Source: Ruminococcus sp. (lineage in GTDB: Bacteria > Bacillota > Clostridia > Oscillospirales > Acutalibacteraceae). Taken from it: a stretch of DNA of 64,000 bases. The stretch lies in contig JAFRCW010000004.1 of NCBI GenBank assembly GCA_017404145.1, positions 1 through 64,000 on the forward strand. Reading direction: 5' to 3'. Positions 46,015 to 54,966 of the stretch are shown here, piece after piece (the stretch's first letter is position 1; each line of letters begins with the position of its first letter). Below the pieces are notes generated by a model. It ran no database searches. It saw nothing but the letters and a program-made list of their open reading frames with translations, and was not told where the DNA came from. A program made the position numbers and the translations under genes.

Positions 46015-46845
46015 TTATGTATATAACAGATGTTCGGCGTTTTCCCGGAGAATCATCTCTTTTTCCCGATCAGACAGTCCTTTCAGAGACTTGAAATGTT
46101 CGACGTAGTCCTTCTGACCGTTCCAAGGAGAATCAGTCGCGAACAGAATTTTATCCGCACCGTGATTTTTGATCACACGAACGACGTCCTCGTCACTGTT
46201 GTCACAGAAATGACCGAACCGGGAGAACGAACAGCTGATATCGATATAACAGTTCTGACCGACCAAATATTTCTCAACGTCCGAAAGCTGTCGGTTACCG
46301 CCTAAATGAGCGAAGACAAAAAACGGCTTTGTAAAATGTGTTTCCTCATATACCTTTTCGAGAAGCTCTCTCCCCTCTTGAGGCGGACAATGCACTTTAT
46401 CATAGGCGGGATCCTTTCCCGCGTGAGTGATCACAACAAGCCCCGCGCGCTGACATTCACAGACGATATTCAGATACTTATCATCGTTGATCATCGTCTC
46501 TTGATAGTCGGGATGGAGCTTGATACCGCGAAAGCCGTTATCTTTTAAAAACCGGACTTTCCCCGGGATATCTTCATCGTCCGGATGGATACCGCCGAAC
46601 GAGATCACTTCATCATAACGATCGTTGATCTCTTTGGCATAACGGTTGATGGTATCAAACTGATCCTTTCTGGTAGCGACCGGCAGAATCACGCTTTTGG
46701 TGATCCCCGCGTCTTTCATACTGTTAAGAAGCCCTCTCAGTGTGCCGTCTGTATAGGCGGTAACATCTGCGGCATGAGACAGCGCCTCTACCGTACGCGC
46801 CGCGATCTTCTCGGGATATACATGGGTGTGAAAATCAATGATCAT
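46015..46845 (-). CDS. Amidohydrolase-family metal-dependent hydrolase
   Basis: The 276-residue TIM-barrel hydrolase has the metal motif MIIDFHTHVYPE (HxH), the later His in VVITHAGKDPAYD, FVFAHLGGN and the Asp in KILFATDSPWNGQKDYVEHF. This is the amidohydrolase_2 pattern, whose members include decarboxylases and hydrolases; substrate is not predictable. It is divergent from the symporter gene with about 87 bases between them. Confidence 0.88.
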   Translation of the reverse strand: MIIDFHTHVYPEKIAARTVEALSHAADVTAYTDGTLRGLLNSMKDAGITKSVILPVATRKDQFDTINRYAKEINDRYDEVISFGGIHPDDEDIPGKVRFLKDNGFRGIKLHPDYQETMINDDKYLNIVCECQRAGLVVITHAGKDPAYDKVHCPPQEGRELLEKVYEETHFTKPFFVFAHLGGNRQLSDVEKYLVGQNCYIDISCSFSRFGHFCDNSDEDVVRVIKNHGADKILFATDSPWNGQKDYVEHFKSLKGLSDREKEMILRENAEHLLYT

Positions 46846-46932
46846 ATCTTTTCCCTTCCTTCTTACACAGTTTACTATAAAATATTTTCATTATATTTCT
46901 AAATCAGAATTATAACAAAAGGAGACAGAACA

Positions 46933-48540
46933 ATGGATATGTTTATCAAGATTGCTTTTCTGATCGTCTTCTTCGCCATTATGATCGGCGTAGGAATCTA
47001 CTGCAGAAAGCAAGCGACAGACGTAAACGGCTTTGTACTCGGCAACCGTTCTGTAGGTCCGTGGCTGACGGCGTTCGCCTTCGGTACCTCTTACTTCTCG
47101 GCGGTTATCTTCGTCGGCTACGCAGGACAGTTCGGCTGGAAGTTCGGTATGGCTTCTACATGGATCGGCTTAGGCAACGCTTTTATCGGCTCGCTGCTGG
47201 CGTGGATCATCTTAGGAAGACGCACCAGAGTTATGACCCAGCACTTAGATTCCGCTACCATGCCCGACTTTTTTATGAAGCGATACGATTCCAAAGCGTT
47301 GAAAATTGCCGCATCCGTCATTATCTTTATCTTTCTGATTCCCTACACGGCTTCGCTGTACAACGGTCTTTCCAGACTTTTTGAGATGGCTTTCGGTATT
47401 CCCTACTGGATCTGCGTGATCGCGATGTCTGTTCTGACCGCAGTATATGTCGTCATCGGCGGTTATATGGCAACCGCGATCAACGACTTTATCCAAGGCA
47501 TCATCATGCTCTTCGGTATCGTGGCTGTTATTGCCGCTGTACTCAACACGCAGGGCGGTCTCACCGAAGCGGTCGCAAAACTCTCACAGGAAACCTTCAC
47601 CAATCCCTCCGGCAGCGTTTTAAACGGCGCTTATACGTCCTTCTTCGGACCGCAGCTTTTAAGTCTCATCGGCGTTGTCATCCTGACCTCTTTAGGTACA
47701 TGGGGACTCCCCCAGATGGTACAGAAGTTCTACGCGATCAAATCCGAGAAAAGTATCAGAACCGGCACCATCGTCTCTACCGCCTTTGCCGTGATCGTTG
47801 CCGGCGGCTGCTACTTCCTCGGCGGCTTCGGCAGACTCTTTGCCAATGAGGTCGGCGTAGACGAGGCTACCGGAAATCCTGTCGGCGGTTTCGACGCTAT
47901 CATCCCGACTATGCTCGAACAGCTCTCTCCCGTACTGATCGGTATCGTAGTTATCCTCGTGCTGTCAGCCTCGATGAGTACCCTGTCAAGCCTTGTTCTG
48001 ACCTCCAGCTCTGTGCTGACCATCGACTTCATCGATCCGGTCGTTTATCAAAAAAAGACCATGGATGAGAAGAAAAAGGTTCTGATCATGCGAATCTTTA
48101 TCGTTTTCTTCATCGCGATTTCCGCTGTGATCGCCATCGTTCAGGCTAAATCAAAGGTTACCTTCATCGCGCAGATGATGGGTATCAGCTGGGGCGCTCT
48201 TGCAGGCGCGTTCCTTGCCCCGTTCATGTTCGGACTGTATATGAAAAAAGTTCCGAAGCTCGCAGTATGGATCAACTTTGTTATCGGCATCGGTATCTCT
48301 CTTGCCTCATTCATATGCAATATGGCAAGCGTGAAATTTGAGAGTCCGGTCCTCACTTACTTCCAGTCCCCCATTAACGCCGGTATGCTGGCGATGATTC
48401 TCGGATTAGTCATCACACCGCTTATTACACTGATCGCTCCCGCTAAGGATAAGGACAGAGTGGAGGGCATCTTCACCTGCTTTAGCAGGAAGGTCACCGT
48501 ATCCTCCAAACACTCCATTGAGGAAGACGAAACCATTTGA
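46933..48540 (+). CDS. Sodium:solute symporter (SSS family)
   Basis: The 535-residue protein has about 13 membrane helices and the SSS (PutP/PanF-type) patterns: NGFVLGNRSVGPWLTAFAFG, TSYFSAVIFVGYAGQFGW, AVYVVIGGYMATAINDFIQG, LTSLGTWGLPQMVQKFYAIK and STLSSLVLTSSSVLTID with the Ser/Thr Na+ site. GGAG precedes the ATG. It lies upstream of the paaK-ior genes but a promoter overlaps its stop codon, so it may be a separate unit. Import of an aryl acid is a possibility from context only. Confidence 0.9.
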   Translation: MDMFIKIAFLIVFFAIMIGVGIYCRKQATDVNGFVLGNRSVGPWLTAFAFGTSYFSAVIFVGYAGQFGWKFGMASTWIGLGNAFIGSLLAWIILGRRTRVMTQHLDSATMPDFFMKRYDSKALKIAASVIIFIFLIPYTASLYNGLSRLFEMAFGIPYWICVIAMSVLTAVYVVIGGYMATAINDFIQGIIMLFGIVAVIAAVLNTQGGLTEAVAKLSQETFTNPSGSVLNGAYTSFFGPQLLSLIGVVILTSLGTWGLPQMVQKFYAIKSEKSIRTGTIVSTAFAVIVAGGCYFLGGFGRLFANEVGVDEATGNPVGGFDAIIPTMLEQLSPVLIGIVVILVLSASMSTLSSLVLTSSSVLTIDFIDPVVYQKKTMDEKKKVLIMRIFIVFFIAISAVIAIVQAKSKVTFIAQMMGISWGALAGAFLAPFMFGLYMKKVPKLAVWINFVIGIGISLASFICNMASVKFESPVLTYFQSPINAGMLAMILGLVITPLITLIAPAKDKDRVEGIFTCFSRKVTVSSKHSIEEDETI

Positions 48541-48565
48541 CACTTTATTGTATTTGTATTACAAT
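48537..48565 (+). promoter_or_regulatory. Promoter of paaK-ior operon overlapping symporter stop
   Basis: Perfect TTGACA (48537-48542, including the TGA stop of the symporter) and TACAAT (48560-48565) are 17 bp apart. Confidence 0.65.
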
Positions 48566-48582
48566 ATGATTATGTAAAAACT

Positions 48583-48631
48583 TGAAAGTCTAAGGGAATT
48601 CTCCCTTAGGCTTTCAGCGGTATAATGCCGC
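48583..48631 (+). promoter_or_regulatory. Strong double hairpin in the paaK leader
   Basis: TGAAAGTCTAAGGGA (48583-48597) pairs with TCCCTTAGGCTTTCA (48602-48616) over 15 bp with a 4-nt loop. GCGGTA-TAA-TGCCGC (48617-48631) follows at once. There is no T-run, so it is not a plain terminator. Confidence 0.6.
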
Positions 48632-48666
48632 CTAATATATTATTATAGAAAAAGAGGAAAAAGGAA

Positions 48667-49968
48667 ATGATATTTCAAAAAGATATCGAAACAATGCCGA
48701 GAAAAGACATCGAGGCATTACAGCTCGTAAGGCTGAAAAGACTCGTCAAATACTGTTATGACAACGTTCCGCTTTACCATCAAAGGCTGACGGACGCGAA
48801 GGTATTTGACGGCGAAAGAATCAAAAAACTCTCCGATATTCAGTACATTCCTTTCACCACCAAAGACGATTTCAGAGACAACTATCCCTTCGGACTGAAC
48901 GCCGTTCCCATGAAAGACATCGTCAGGATCCACGCGTCATCGGGCACGACCGGCAAGCCTACCGTCGGCGTTTATACCAAGGATGATCTGAAAATCTGGG
49001 CTGACTGCGTTGCGCGTGTCGCGGCGGCAGGCGGCGTTACCGCAGACGATATTATCCAGATCAGCTTTGGCTACGGTCTGTTCACCGGCGCATTAGGACT
49101 GCACTACGGTTTAGAGAACATCGGCGCTACAGTGATCCCCGCTTCTTCGGGCAATACCGAGAAGCAACTGATGATGATGAGAGACTACGGCGTGACCGGT
49201 CTGGTAGCGACTCCCTCTTACGCTCTCTATCTCTCCGAAGCGATCAAGGAAGGGAAATATCCTCTCTCCGACTACAAGCTCAAGCTCGGCATCTTAGGCT
49301 CAGAGCCCTGTACAGAGGCGATGAGATCACAGATCGAGAACAATCTCGGCATCTATGTCTCCGATAACTACGGTATGACAGAGCTCGGCGGTCCCGGCGT
49401 CTCCGGCGACTGTACCGCGAGAGACGGTATGCACTTTGCGGAGGATCACTTCCTGCCCGAGATCATCAACACCGATACCGGCGAACGCTTAGACGAAGGC
49501 GAGGTCGGCGAGCTGGTGGTTACTACCCTTACCAAGAGAGGTATGCCGGTGCTCAGATACCGCACCAAGGATATCACAAAGCTCAGCTATCAGCCCTGCT
49601 CCTGCGGCAGAACCCACTGCAGAATGTCTAAGACTATGGGCAGAACCGACGATATGCTGATCATCAAGGGCGTCAACGTTTTCCCCACCCAGATCGAGAA
49701 TATTCTGATCGAGATCGAAGACATCGCGCCTCACTATATGCTGGTCGTCACAAGAGAGAACTTCCGCGACGCGCTGGAAATCAAAGTAGAGCTGACAAAC
49801 GCTTCTCTGCTCGAAAACTACCAGTCGCTTAACAACCTCAGAGCCTATATTGAACATAAGATGCAGTCTATCTTGGGACTGAGAACCAAGGTCACTCTGG
49901 TCGCTCCCAAGACTCTCGAGAGATTCCAAGGCAAAGCCAAGAGAATCGTTGATTTAAGAAATCAGTAA
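48667..49968 (+). CDS. paaK: Phenylacetate-CoA ligase family protein (first copy)
   Basis: The 433-residue AMP-forming ligase would make an arylacetyl-CoA from an aryl acid, ATP and CoA. It shows RIHASSGTTGKPTVGVYTKDDL (P-loop), DIIQISFGYGLFTGALGLHYG, DNYGMTELGGPGVSGDC and MGRTDDMLIIKGVNVFPTQIE, all typical of PaaK. AAGGAA precedes the ATG. It is the first of five genes with iorA, iorB, a second paaK and an ACT gene, all tightly spaced. The direction in vivo may be acid activation for reductive carboxylation. Confidence 0.92.
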   Translation: MIFQKDIETMPRKDIEALQLVRLKRLVKYCYDNVPLYHQRLTDAKVFDGERIKKLSDIQYIPFTTKDDFRDNYPFGLNAVPMKDIVRIHASSGTTGKPTVGVYTKDDLKIWADCVARVAAAGGVTADDIIQISFGYGLFTGALGLHYGLENIGATVIPASSGNTEKQLMMMRDYGVTGLVATPSYALYLSEAIKEGKYPLSDYKLKLGILGSEPCTEAMRSQIENNLGIYVSDNYGMTELGGPGVSGDCTARDGMHFAEDHFLPEIINTDTGERLDEGEVGELVVTTLTKRGMPVLRYRTKDITKLSYQPCSCGRTHCRMSKTMGRTDDMLIIKGVNVFPTQIENILIEIEDIAPHYMLVVTRENFRDALEIKVELTNASLLENYQSLNNLRAYIEHKMQSILGLRTKVTLVAPKTLERFQGKAKRIVDLRNQ

Positions 49969-49978
49969 GGTGAATGAT

Positions 49979-51718
49979 ATGAAACAGCTTTTGATCGGAA
50001 ACGCGGCAGTCGCCCGCGGACTTTATGAAGCGGGGTGCTCGCTGATTTCCAGCTATCCGGGTACTCCCAGTACAGAAATCACAGAAGAATTTGCCAAGTT
50101 TGACGACGCCTACTGCGAATGGGCTCCTAATGAAAAGGTAGCGATGGAAACCGCCTTCGGCGCAGCTTTAAGAGGCAAGCGTTCCGCCTGCTGTATGAAG
50201 CACGTCGGTCTGAACGTAGCGGCTGATCCGCTTTTCACGATGTCCTATACAGGCGTCAATGCGGGTATGGTCATCTGTGTCGCGGACGACCCGGGGATGC
50301 ATTCCTCCCAGAACGAGCAGGATTCCCGCCACTACGCGATCGCCGCGAAAATACCGATGCTGGAACCCTCCGACTCGCAGGAATCGCTCGAGTTCGCCAA
50401 GATCGCCTATGAGATATCCGAGCATTTTGACACTCCCGTACTGCTGAAAATGTGCACCAGAGTAGCGCACTCCCAGAGTATTGTAGAAACCTCGGAGCGT
50501 CAGTATGTGGAAAAGCCTTACGAGAAGAATCCGCAGAAGTATATTATGGCGCCCGCCAACGCGATCCGCAGACATCCCTTTGTCGAGGAAAGAACCAAAG
50601 CGCTGATTGAGTACGCGGAGAGTTCTCCCCTCAACAGGATCGAAGAAGGCGACGGATTCCACAACTTCGGTATCATCACCTCCTCTACCTCTTATCAGTA
50701 CGTCAAGGAAGTGTTCGGTGACAGCGTCAGCGTATTAAAACTCGGGATGGTCAATCCCCTTCCCGTCAATCTGATCAAGGACTTTGCCGCAAAGGTAAAT
50801 CAGGTCTATGTCATCGAAGAGCTGGATCCGATCATCGAAAACCACTGCAAGGCGTTCGGTATCCATGTGATCGGAAAAGACAAGTTCTCTATCCTCGGCG
50901 AGTTCTCCCAGAAGAGTATCGCAAAAGCGCTGGATCTGGAGGATAAATTCAGCAGATCGCTCGACACCGAAATCCCTGTCCGTCCTCCGATGATGTGCGC
51001 GGGATGTCCTCACAGAGGAATGTACTACGTGCTGGCAAAGAACAAGATCACCGTTTTAGGCGATATCGGATGCTACACGCTCGGAGCGGCGCCTCCCTTA
51101 AACGCGCTGGATATGACGCTGTGTATGGGCGCTTCTGTCTCCGGCATCCACGGATTCAATACCGCCGGCGGCGAAGAATGTGAGAAGAAAACCGTCTGCG
51201 TGATCGGCGACTCCACCTTTATGCACTCGGGTATCACCGGTCTTGTCAACATCGCGTATAACGGTTCCAACTCCACCGTCATCATTCTTGACAACTCTAT
51301 CACCGGTATGACCGGTCATCAACAGAACCCGACTACCGGCTACAACATCAAGGGCGATCCCGCGGGCAAGGTCAACCTCGAAGATTTGTGTCACTCCATC
51401 GGCATCAACTCGGTCAGAGTGGTAGATCCCTACAATCTCGCGGAATGCGAACAGGCGGTCAAGGAAGAGCTTGAAAAGTGTGAGCCTTCCGTTATCATCT
51501 CCCGCAGACCCTGCGTACTTCTCAAATATGTCAAGCCGAAAAAGCCGCTGTGGGTCAACGCCGAAAAATGTAAGAGCTGTAAACGCTGTATGAAGTTCGG
51601 CTGTCCCGCGATCTCGTTCAGAGACAACCACGCCGTGGTAGACCCGACTTTATGTATCGGCTGCGGTGTCTGTCAGCAGCTGTGTGCTTTTGACGCTTTT
51701 GAAAGTGAGGGTGAGTGA
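49979..51718 (+). CDS. iorA: Indolepyruvate ferredoxin oxidoreductase, alpha subunit
   Basis: IorA is the TPP subunit that interconverts arylpyruvates and arylacetyl-CoA with ferredoxin and CO2. The 579 residues show the pyrimidine-binding part (SSYPGTPSTEITEEFAKF, CCMKHVGLNVAADPLF), the TPP domain (GDIGCYTLGAAPPLNALDMT, GDSTFMHSGITGL, ILDNSITGMTGHQQNP) and two C-terminal [4Fe-4S] motifs (CKSCKRCMKFGCP and CIGCGVCQQLC). ATG 49979 is chosen because GGTGA lies 5 nt upstream. Its stop is 1 nt before iorB. Confidence 0.96.
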   Translation: MKQLLIGNAAVARGLYEAGCSLISSYPGTPSTEITEEFAKFDDAYCEWAPNEKVAMETAFGAALRGKRSACCMKHVGLNVAADPLFTMSYTGVNAGMVICVADDPGMHSSQNEQDSRHYAIAAKIPMLEPSDSQESLEFAKIAYEISEHFDTPVLLKMCTRVAHSQSIVETSERQYVEKPYEKNPQKYIMAPANAIRRHPFVEERTKALIEYAESSPLNRIEEGDGFHNFGIITSSTSYQYVKEVFGDSVSVLKLGMVNPLPVNLIKDFAAKVNQVYVIEELDPIIENHCKAFGIHVIGKDKFSILGEFSQKSIAKALDLEDKFSRSLDTEIPVRPPMMCAGCPHRGMYYVLAKNKITVLGDIGCYTLGAAPPLNALDMTLCMGASVSGIHGFNTAGGEECEKKTVCVIGDSTFMHSGITGLVNIAYNGSNSTVIILDNSITGMTGHQQNPTTGYNIKGDPAGKVNLEDLCHSIGINSVRVVDPYNLAECEQAVKEELEKCEPSVIISRRPCVLLKYVKPKKPLWVNAEKCKSCKRCMKFGCPAISFRDNHAVVDPTLCIGCGVCQQLCAFDAFESEGE

Positions 51719-51719
51719 T

Positions 51720-52292
51720 ATGGAAACCAAAAATGTAATGATTGTCGGCGTAGGCGGTCAGGGTTCCCTGCTTGCCTCCAAGCTGCTCGGCAGACTGCTG
51801 GTCGACGAAGGCTTTGACGTTAAGGTGTCGGAGGTACACGGTATGAGCCAGAGAGGCGGCTCCGTCGTCACCTACGTTCGCTTCGGCGACAAGGTCTACT
51901 CCCCGGTGATCGAGGACGGCGAAGCGGACTTCATCGTATCTTTCGAGAAGATCGAAGCGGCGCGCTATACGCAGATTCTCAAAGAAAACGGCGTTGTCAT
52001 CGTCAATACCCAGCAGATTGATCCGATGCCCGTCATCATCGGCGCGACCACTTATCCCGAAAACATCCTTGACGAGATGAGAGAGAAAGGAATCAACGTC
52101 GACGCAATCGACGCGCTCTCCCTTGCGCAGGAGGCGGGCTCCGCAAAAGCCTGCAACATCGTGCTGATGGGCAGACTCGCCAAGTACTTCGACATCGACA
52201 GGGAGAAATGGCTCTGTGCGATCGAAAAATGCGTCAAGCCGCAGTTCGTTGAACTGAACAAAAAGGCTTTTGAACTGGGATATAATTTCTGA
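51720..52292 (+). CDS. iorB: Indolepyruvate oxidoreductase, beta subunit
   Basis: IorB is the gamma-domain-like partner of IorA. The 190 residues contain NVMIVGVGGQGSLLASKLLG, VSEVHGMSQRGGSVVTYVRF and the C-terminal CNIVLMGRLAKYFDID. ATG 51720 begins METKNVM directly after the iorA stop. With IorA it forms the heterodimeric arylpyruvate enzyme. The genes flanking it are both phenylacetate-CoA ligases. Confidence 0.95.
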   Translation: METKNVMIVGVGGQGSLLASKLLGRLLVDEGFDVKVSEVHGMSQRGGSVVTYVRFGDKVYSPVIEDGEADFIVSFEKIEAARYTQILKENGVVIVNTQQIDPMPVIIGATTYPENILDEMREKGINVDAIDALSLAQEAGSAKACNIVLMGRLAKYFDIDREKWLCAIEKCVKPQFVELNKKAFELGYNF

Positions 52293-52344
52293 TCTTCAGG
52301 ATTATTCGTATATGAAAAAACATAAAAAGAAAGGATGAGGTCAC

Positions 52345-53664
52345 TTGCCAAACAACTACTATCAGCCGGAAGCTGAAACCATGCCTGTTGCCGAAATCAA
52401 AAAGCTGCAGGAATACAAGCTCATTAGACAGGTCAGGCGTACTTATGAAAACGTACCCTACTACCGTAATCTGATGGATCAAAAGGGCGTTAAGCCCGAG
52501 GATATCAGAACATTAGAGGATATTGCGAAGCTCCCCTTCCTTTCTAAGGATGATCTGAGAGAAGCCTATCCCTACGGACTGCTCGGGACCGATCTGAGCA
52601 AGTGCGTCCGTATCCAGTCCACCTCCGGCACTACCGGAAAGCGCGTCGTCGCGTTCTATACCCAGAACGACGTCGATATGTGGGAAGACTGCGTTGCGCG
52701 CGCGATCGTCGCGGCGGGCGGCACCAAAGGCGACGTCTGCCAGATTGCCTACGGCTACGGACTGTTCACCGGCGGATCGGGTCTGCACGGCGGCTCTCAT
52801 AAGGTCGGCTGTCTGACGCTCCCGATGTCAAGCGGCAATACCGAGAGACAGATCCAGTTTATGATGGACTTAAACGCCACTATTCTCTGCTGTACTCCCT
52901 CCTACGCCGCGTATATCGGCGAAAGTCTTGCGGAACGCGGCTACAAGCCCGAGGACAACAAGCTCAAGGCAGGTATCTTCGGCGCGGAGCCCTGGACAGA
53001 AGAAATGCGCCGCGATATCGAGAAGAATCTCGGCATCAAGGCGTATGATATCTACGGACTGACAGAAAGCTCCGGCCCCGGCGTGGCGTTTGAATGTCAC
53101 GAGCAAAACGGTATGCACATCAACGAGGACCACTTCTACGCGGAGATCATCGATCCCGATACCGGAGAAGTTCTCCCCGAAGGCTCAAAGGGCGAGCTGG
53201 TTTTCACTTCTCTTGACAAAGAGGCGTTCCCGCTGATCCGTTACCGCACCAGAGACATCTGTGTACTCACCAGAGAAAAATGCTCCTGCGGCAGAACCTT
53301 CATCAAGATGACCAAGCCGATGGGCCGCTCCGACGATATGATGATCATCCGCGGCGTCAACGTTTTCCCGAGCCAGATCGAAGCGGTGCTTCTCAAAGAA
53401 GGCTACGCTCCGAACTATCAGATCGAGGTCGACAGAGTGAACAACTCCGATACCCTCGACGTCTATGTGGAAATGACCTCAGACAGCTTCTCCGATACCG
53501 TTAAGGAGATCACCAAGAAGGAGAAGAAGCTTGCTCTCGCGATGAGAACCATGATCGGTATCAGCCCGGCAGTTCATCTTGTTCCCGCTAAGACGATCGC
53601 CAGATCGGAGGGCAAGGCTGTCAGAGTCATTGATAAACGCAAAAGATTAGGTATTAACATATAA
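52345..53664 (+). CDS. paaK: Phenylacetate-CoA ligase family protein (second copy)
   Basis: The 439-residue protein is a paralogue of the first copy with the same motifs: RIQSTSGTTGKRVVAFYTQN, CQIAYGYGLFTGGSGLHGGS, DIYGLTESSGPGVAFECHE and MGRSDDMMIIRGVNVFPSQIE. The start is TTG after GAGG. Two ligases in one operon may act on different aryl acids (phenylacetate, 4-hydroxyphenylacetate or indoleacetate). It is followed by an ACT gene 14 nt on. Confidence 0.93.
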   Translation: MPNNYYQPEAETMPVAEIKKLQEYKLIRQVRRTYENVPYYRNLMDQKGVKPEDIRTLEDIAKLPFLSKDDLREAYPYGLLGTDLSKCVRIQSTSGTTGKRVVAFYTQNDVDMWEDCVARAIVAAGGTKGDVCQIAYGYGLFTGGSGLHGGSHKVGCLTLPMSSGNTERQIQFMMDLNATILCCTPSYAAYIGESLAERGYKPEDNKLKAGIFGAEPWTEEMRRDIEKNLGIKAYDIYGLTESSGPGVAFECHEQNGMHINEDHFYAEIIDPDTGEVLPEGSKGELVFTSLDKEAFPLIRYRTRDICVLTREKCSCGRTFIKMTKPMGRSDDMMIIRGVNVFPSQIEAVLLKEGYAPNYQIEVDRVNNSDTLDVYVEMTSDSFSDTVKEITKKEKKLALAMRTMIGISPAVHLVPAKTIARSEGKAVRVIDKRKRLGINI

Positions 53665-53678
53665 AAAGGAGGTACCAT

Positions 53679-54110
53679 ATGGCAATTAAACAATTATCTA
53701 TCTTTGTAGAAAACAGAGAGGGCACCTTAGTCACCGTGACCGACGCGATTGCAAACGCAGGCGTGGACATCCGCGCAATGAGCGTCGCCGACACACAGGA
53801 CTTCGGTATTTTCCGACTGATCGTTACCGACCCGACTAAGGCGAAGGAATACTTAGAAGCGTCCGACTGCTTTGTATCCATCACCGAGGTCGTCGGCGTG
53901 GCTGTCGCGGATGAGCCCGGCTCACTCGCCAAGGTCGTCAGAATTCTTGCCGACCACAACATCAACATCGAGTATATGTACGCGTTCATCACGGTATCCA
54001 AGCAGTACGCGTTCGTCGTGCTCCGTGTTGCCGACAACGATGCCGCCGAGAAGATCCTCTGTGATCACGGCATTAAACTTGTCGAAGAATCCGACATCGT
54101 CAATCTGTAA
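53679..54110 (+). CDS. Tandem ACT-domain protein
   Basis: The 143-residue protein consists of two ACT domains (KQLSIFVENREGTLVTVTDAIANAG at the start, then VADEPGSLAKVVRILADHNINIEY) and has no enzyme domain. ACT domains bind amino acids; proteins of this type often follow paaK or ior genes and probably sense an aromatic amino acid. AAAAGGAGG precedes the ATG. A terminator follows, closing the operon. Confidence 0.9.
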   Translation: MAIKQLSIFVENREGTLVTVTDAIANAGVDIRAMSVADTQDFGIFRLIVTDPTKAKEYLEASDCFVSITEVVGVAVADEPGSLAKVVRILADHNINIEYMYAFITVSKQYAFVVLRVADNDAAEKILCDHGIKLVEESDIVNL

Positions 54111-54133
54111 GAATAATTCTGATATAGAAAAAA

Positions 54134-54160
54134 GGCTGTTCGAAGGAACAGTCTTTTTCT
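54134..54160 (+). terminator. Terminator of the paaK-ior-paaK-ACT operon
   Basis: GGCTGTTC-GAAG-GAACAGTC is followed by TTTTTCTT. Confidence 0.88.
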
Positions 54161-54165
54161 TATGA

Positions 54166-54286
54166 AAATTCACAATTCATAATGCATAATTCATAATGAC
54201 AGTGGGGTACTGTCTTGACCGTACAATACATTGAAGCCGTGATCGTTTTGCAACAGATTCGGGAGGGTCAAGACCCTCCCCTACCG
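54166..54286. repeat. Repeat mosaic before DUF1643 gene end
   Basis: ATTCATAATGCATAATTCAT words, GGGGTACTGTCTTGACCGTAC and the perfect palindrome GGGAGGGTC-AA-GACCCTCCC (54261-54280). The repeat ends right at the stop codon of the next gene. Confidence 0.75.
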
Positions 54287-54898
54287 TTATTGAAAACAAT
54301 TGGTAATATAATCCTCCGCGTCAAAAGGATCCAGCGGTGTGGTCTTACTTAGATACAGCGGATGGTGCGGGTGACCTTTTTTCGAGATCTTTCCGGCGGT
54401 GTACCAGTTTGCATTATATTTCTTTGAAAGAATAATCATATCCGAAACACAGGAAGAGAGATAGTCGCGTTTCTCAATGATATTGCCCCACGCCGCCCAG
54501 ACGGAGGGCGGCTCCTTCGAGAGCCGGAGGATATATTCAAAGGCTTTCATATTCTCGCTGTGGAGCTTCTGATTGAATCGCTTCTCCATATCGTCGGGGT
54601 TGGTGGCGCGCTGAGCGTAAACATTAAACATCATAAAGCTGTCGTAGCCATTATGTAACGCAATTCTCTCGACGAATTTGAGGGTATTGTCCAGATCGTC
54701 GGGCGAGGCGGTGGAGGGATTGATGCCGATACAGATCAGCGGTCTCTCCCCTTTGGTGCCGAGAATATAACGGTACTCGCTGTAAAAATCGGGCACATAC
54801 AGCCAACGGGACTTATCATAGCTTTTGTTGGTACTGACCAGCGCGTTTTCAAATGTCAGGACCTCGATATCCAAGGTATCGGAGGACGGAATATGCAT
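54287..54898 (-). CDS. DUF1643 family protein
   Basis: The 203-residue protein matches the DUF1643 family: YRYILGTKGERPLICIGINP followed by STASPDDLDNTLKFVERIA, SFMMFNVYAQRATNPDDM, and WAAWGNIIEKRDYL near the C-terminus with HPHHPLYLSKTTPL. Function of the family is unknown; it is present in many bacteria and some phages. GAAGGAG precedes the ATG. Confidence 0.85.
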   Translation of the reverse strand: MHIPSSDTLDIEVLTFENALVSTNKSYDKSRWLYVPDFYSEYRYILGTKGERPLICIGINPSTASPDDLDNTLKFVERIALHNGYDSFMMFNVYAQRATNPDDMEKRFNQKLHSENMKAFEYILRLSKEPPSVWAAWGNIIEKRDYLSSCVSDMIILSKKYNANWYTAGKISKKGHPHHPLYLSKTTPLDPFDAEDYITNCFQ

Positions 54899-54966
54899 AA
54901 CATTCTCCTTCTGTCAAAAGCGGGCAACATTTCTGCTGCCCGCTTCATTCTATCATATATTAGGCT

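Noticed and set aside
48581..48666. T-box riboswitch before paaK
   Set aside because: The leader is too short and lacks the conserved T-box sequence, specifier loop and terminator T-run.
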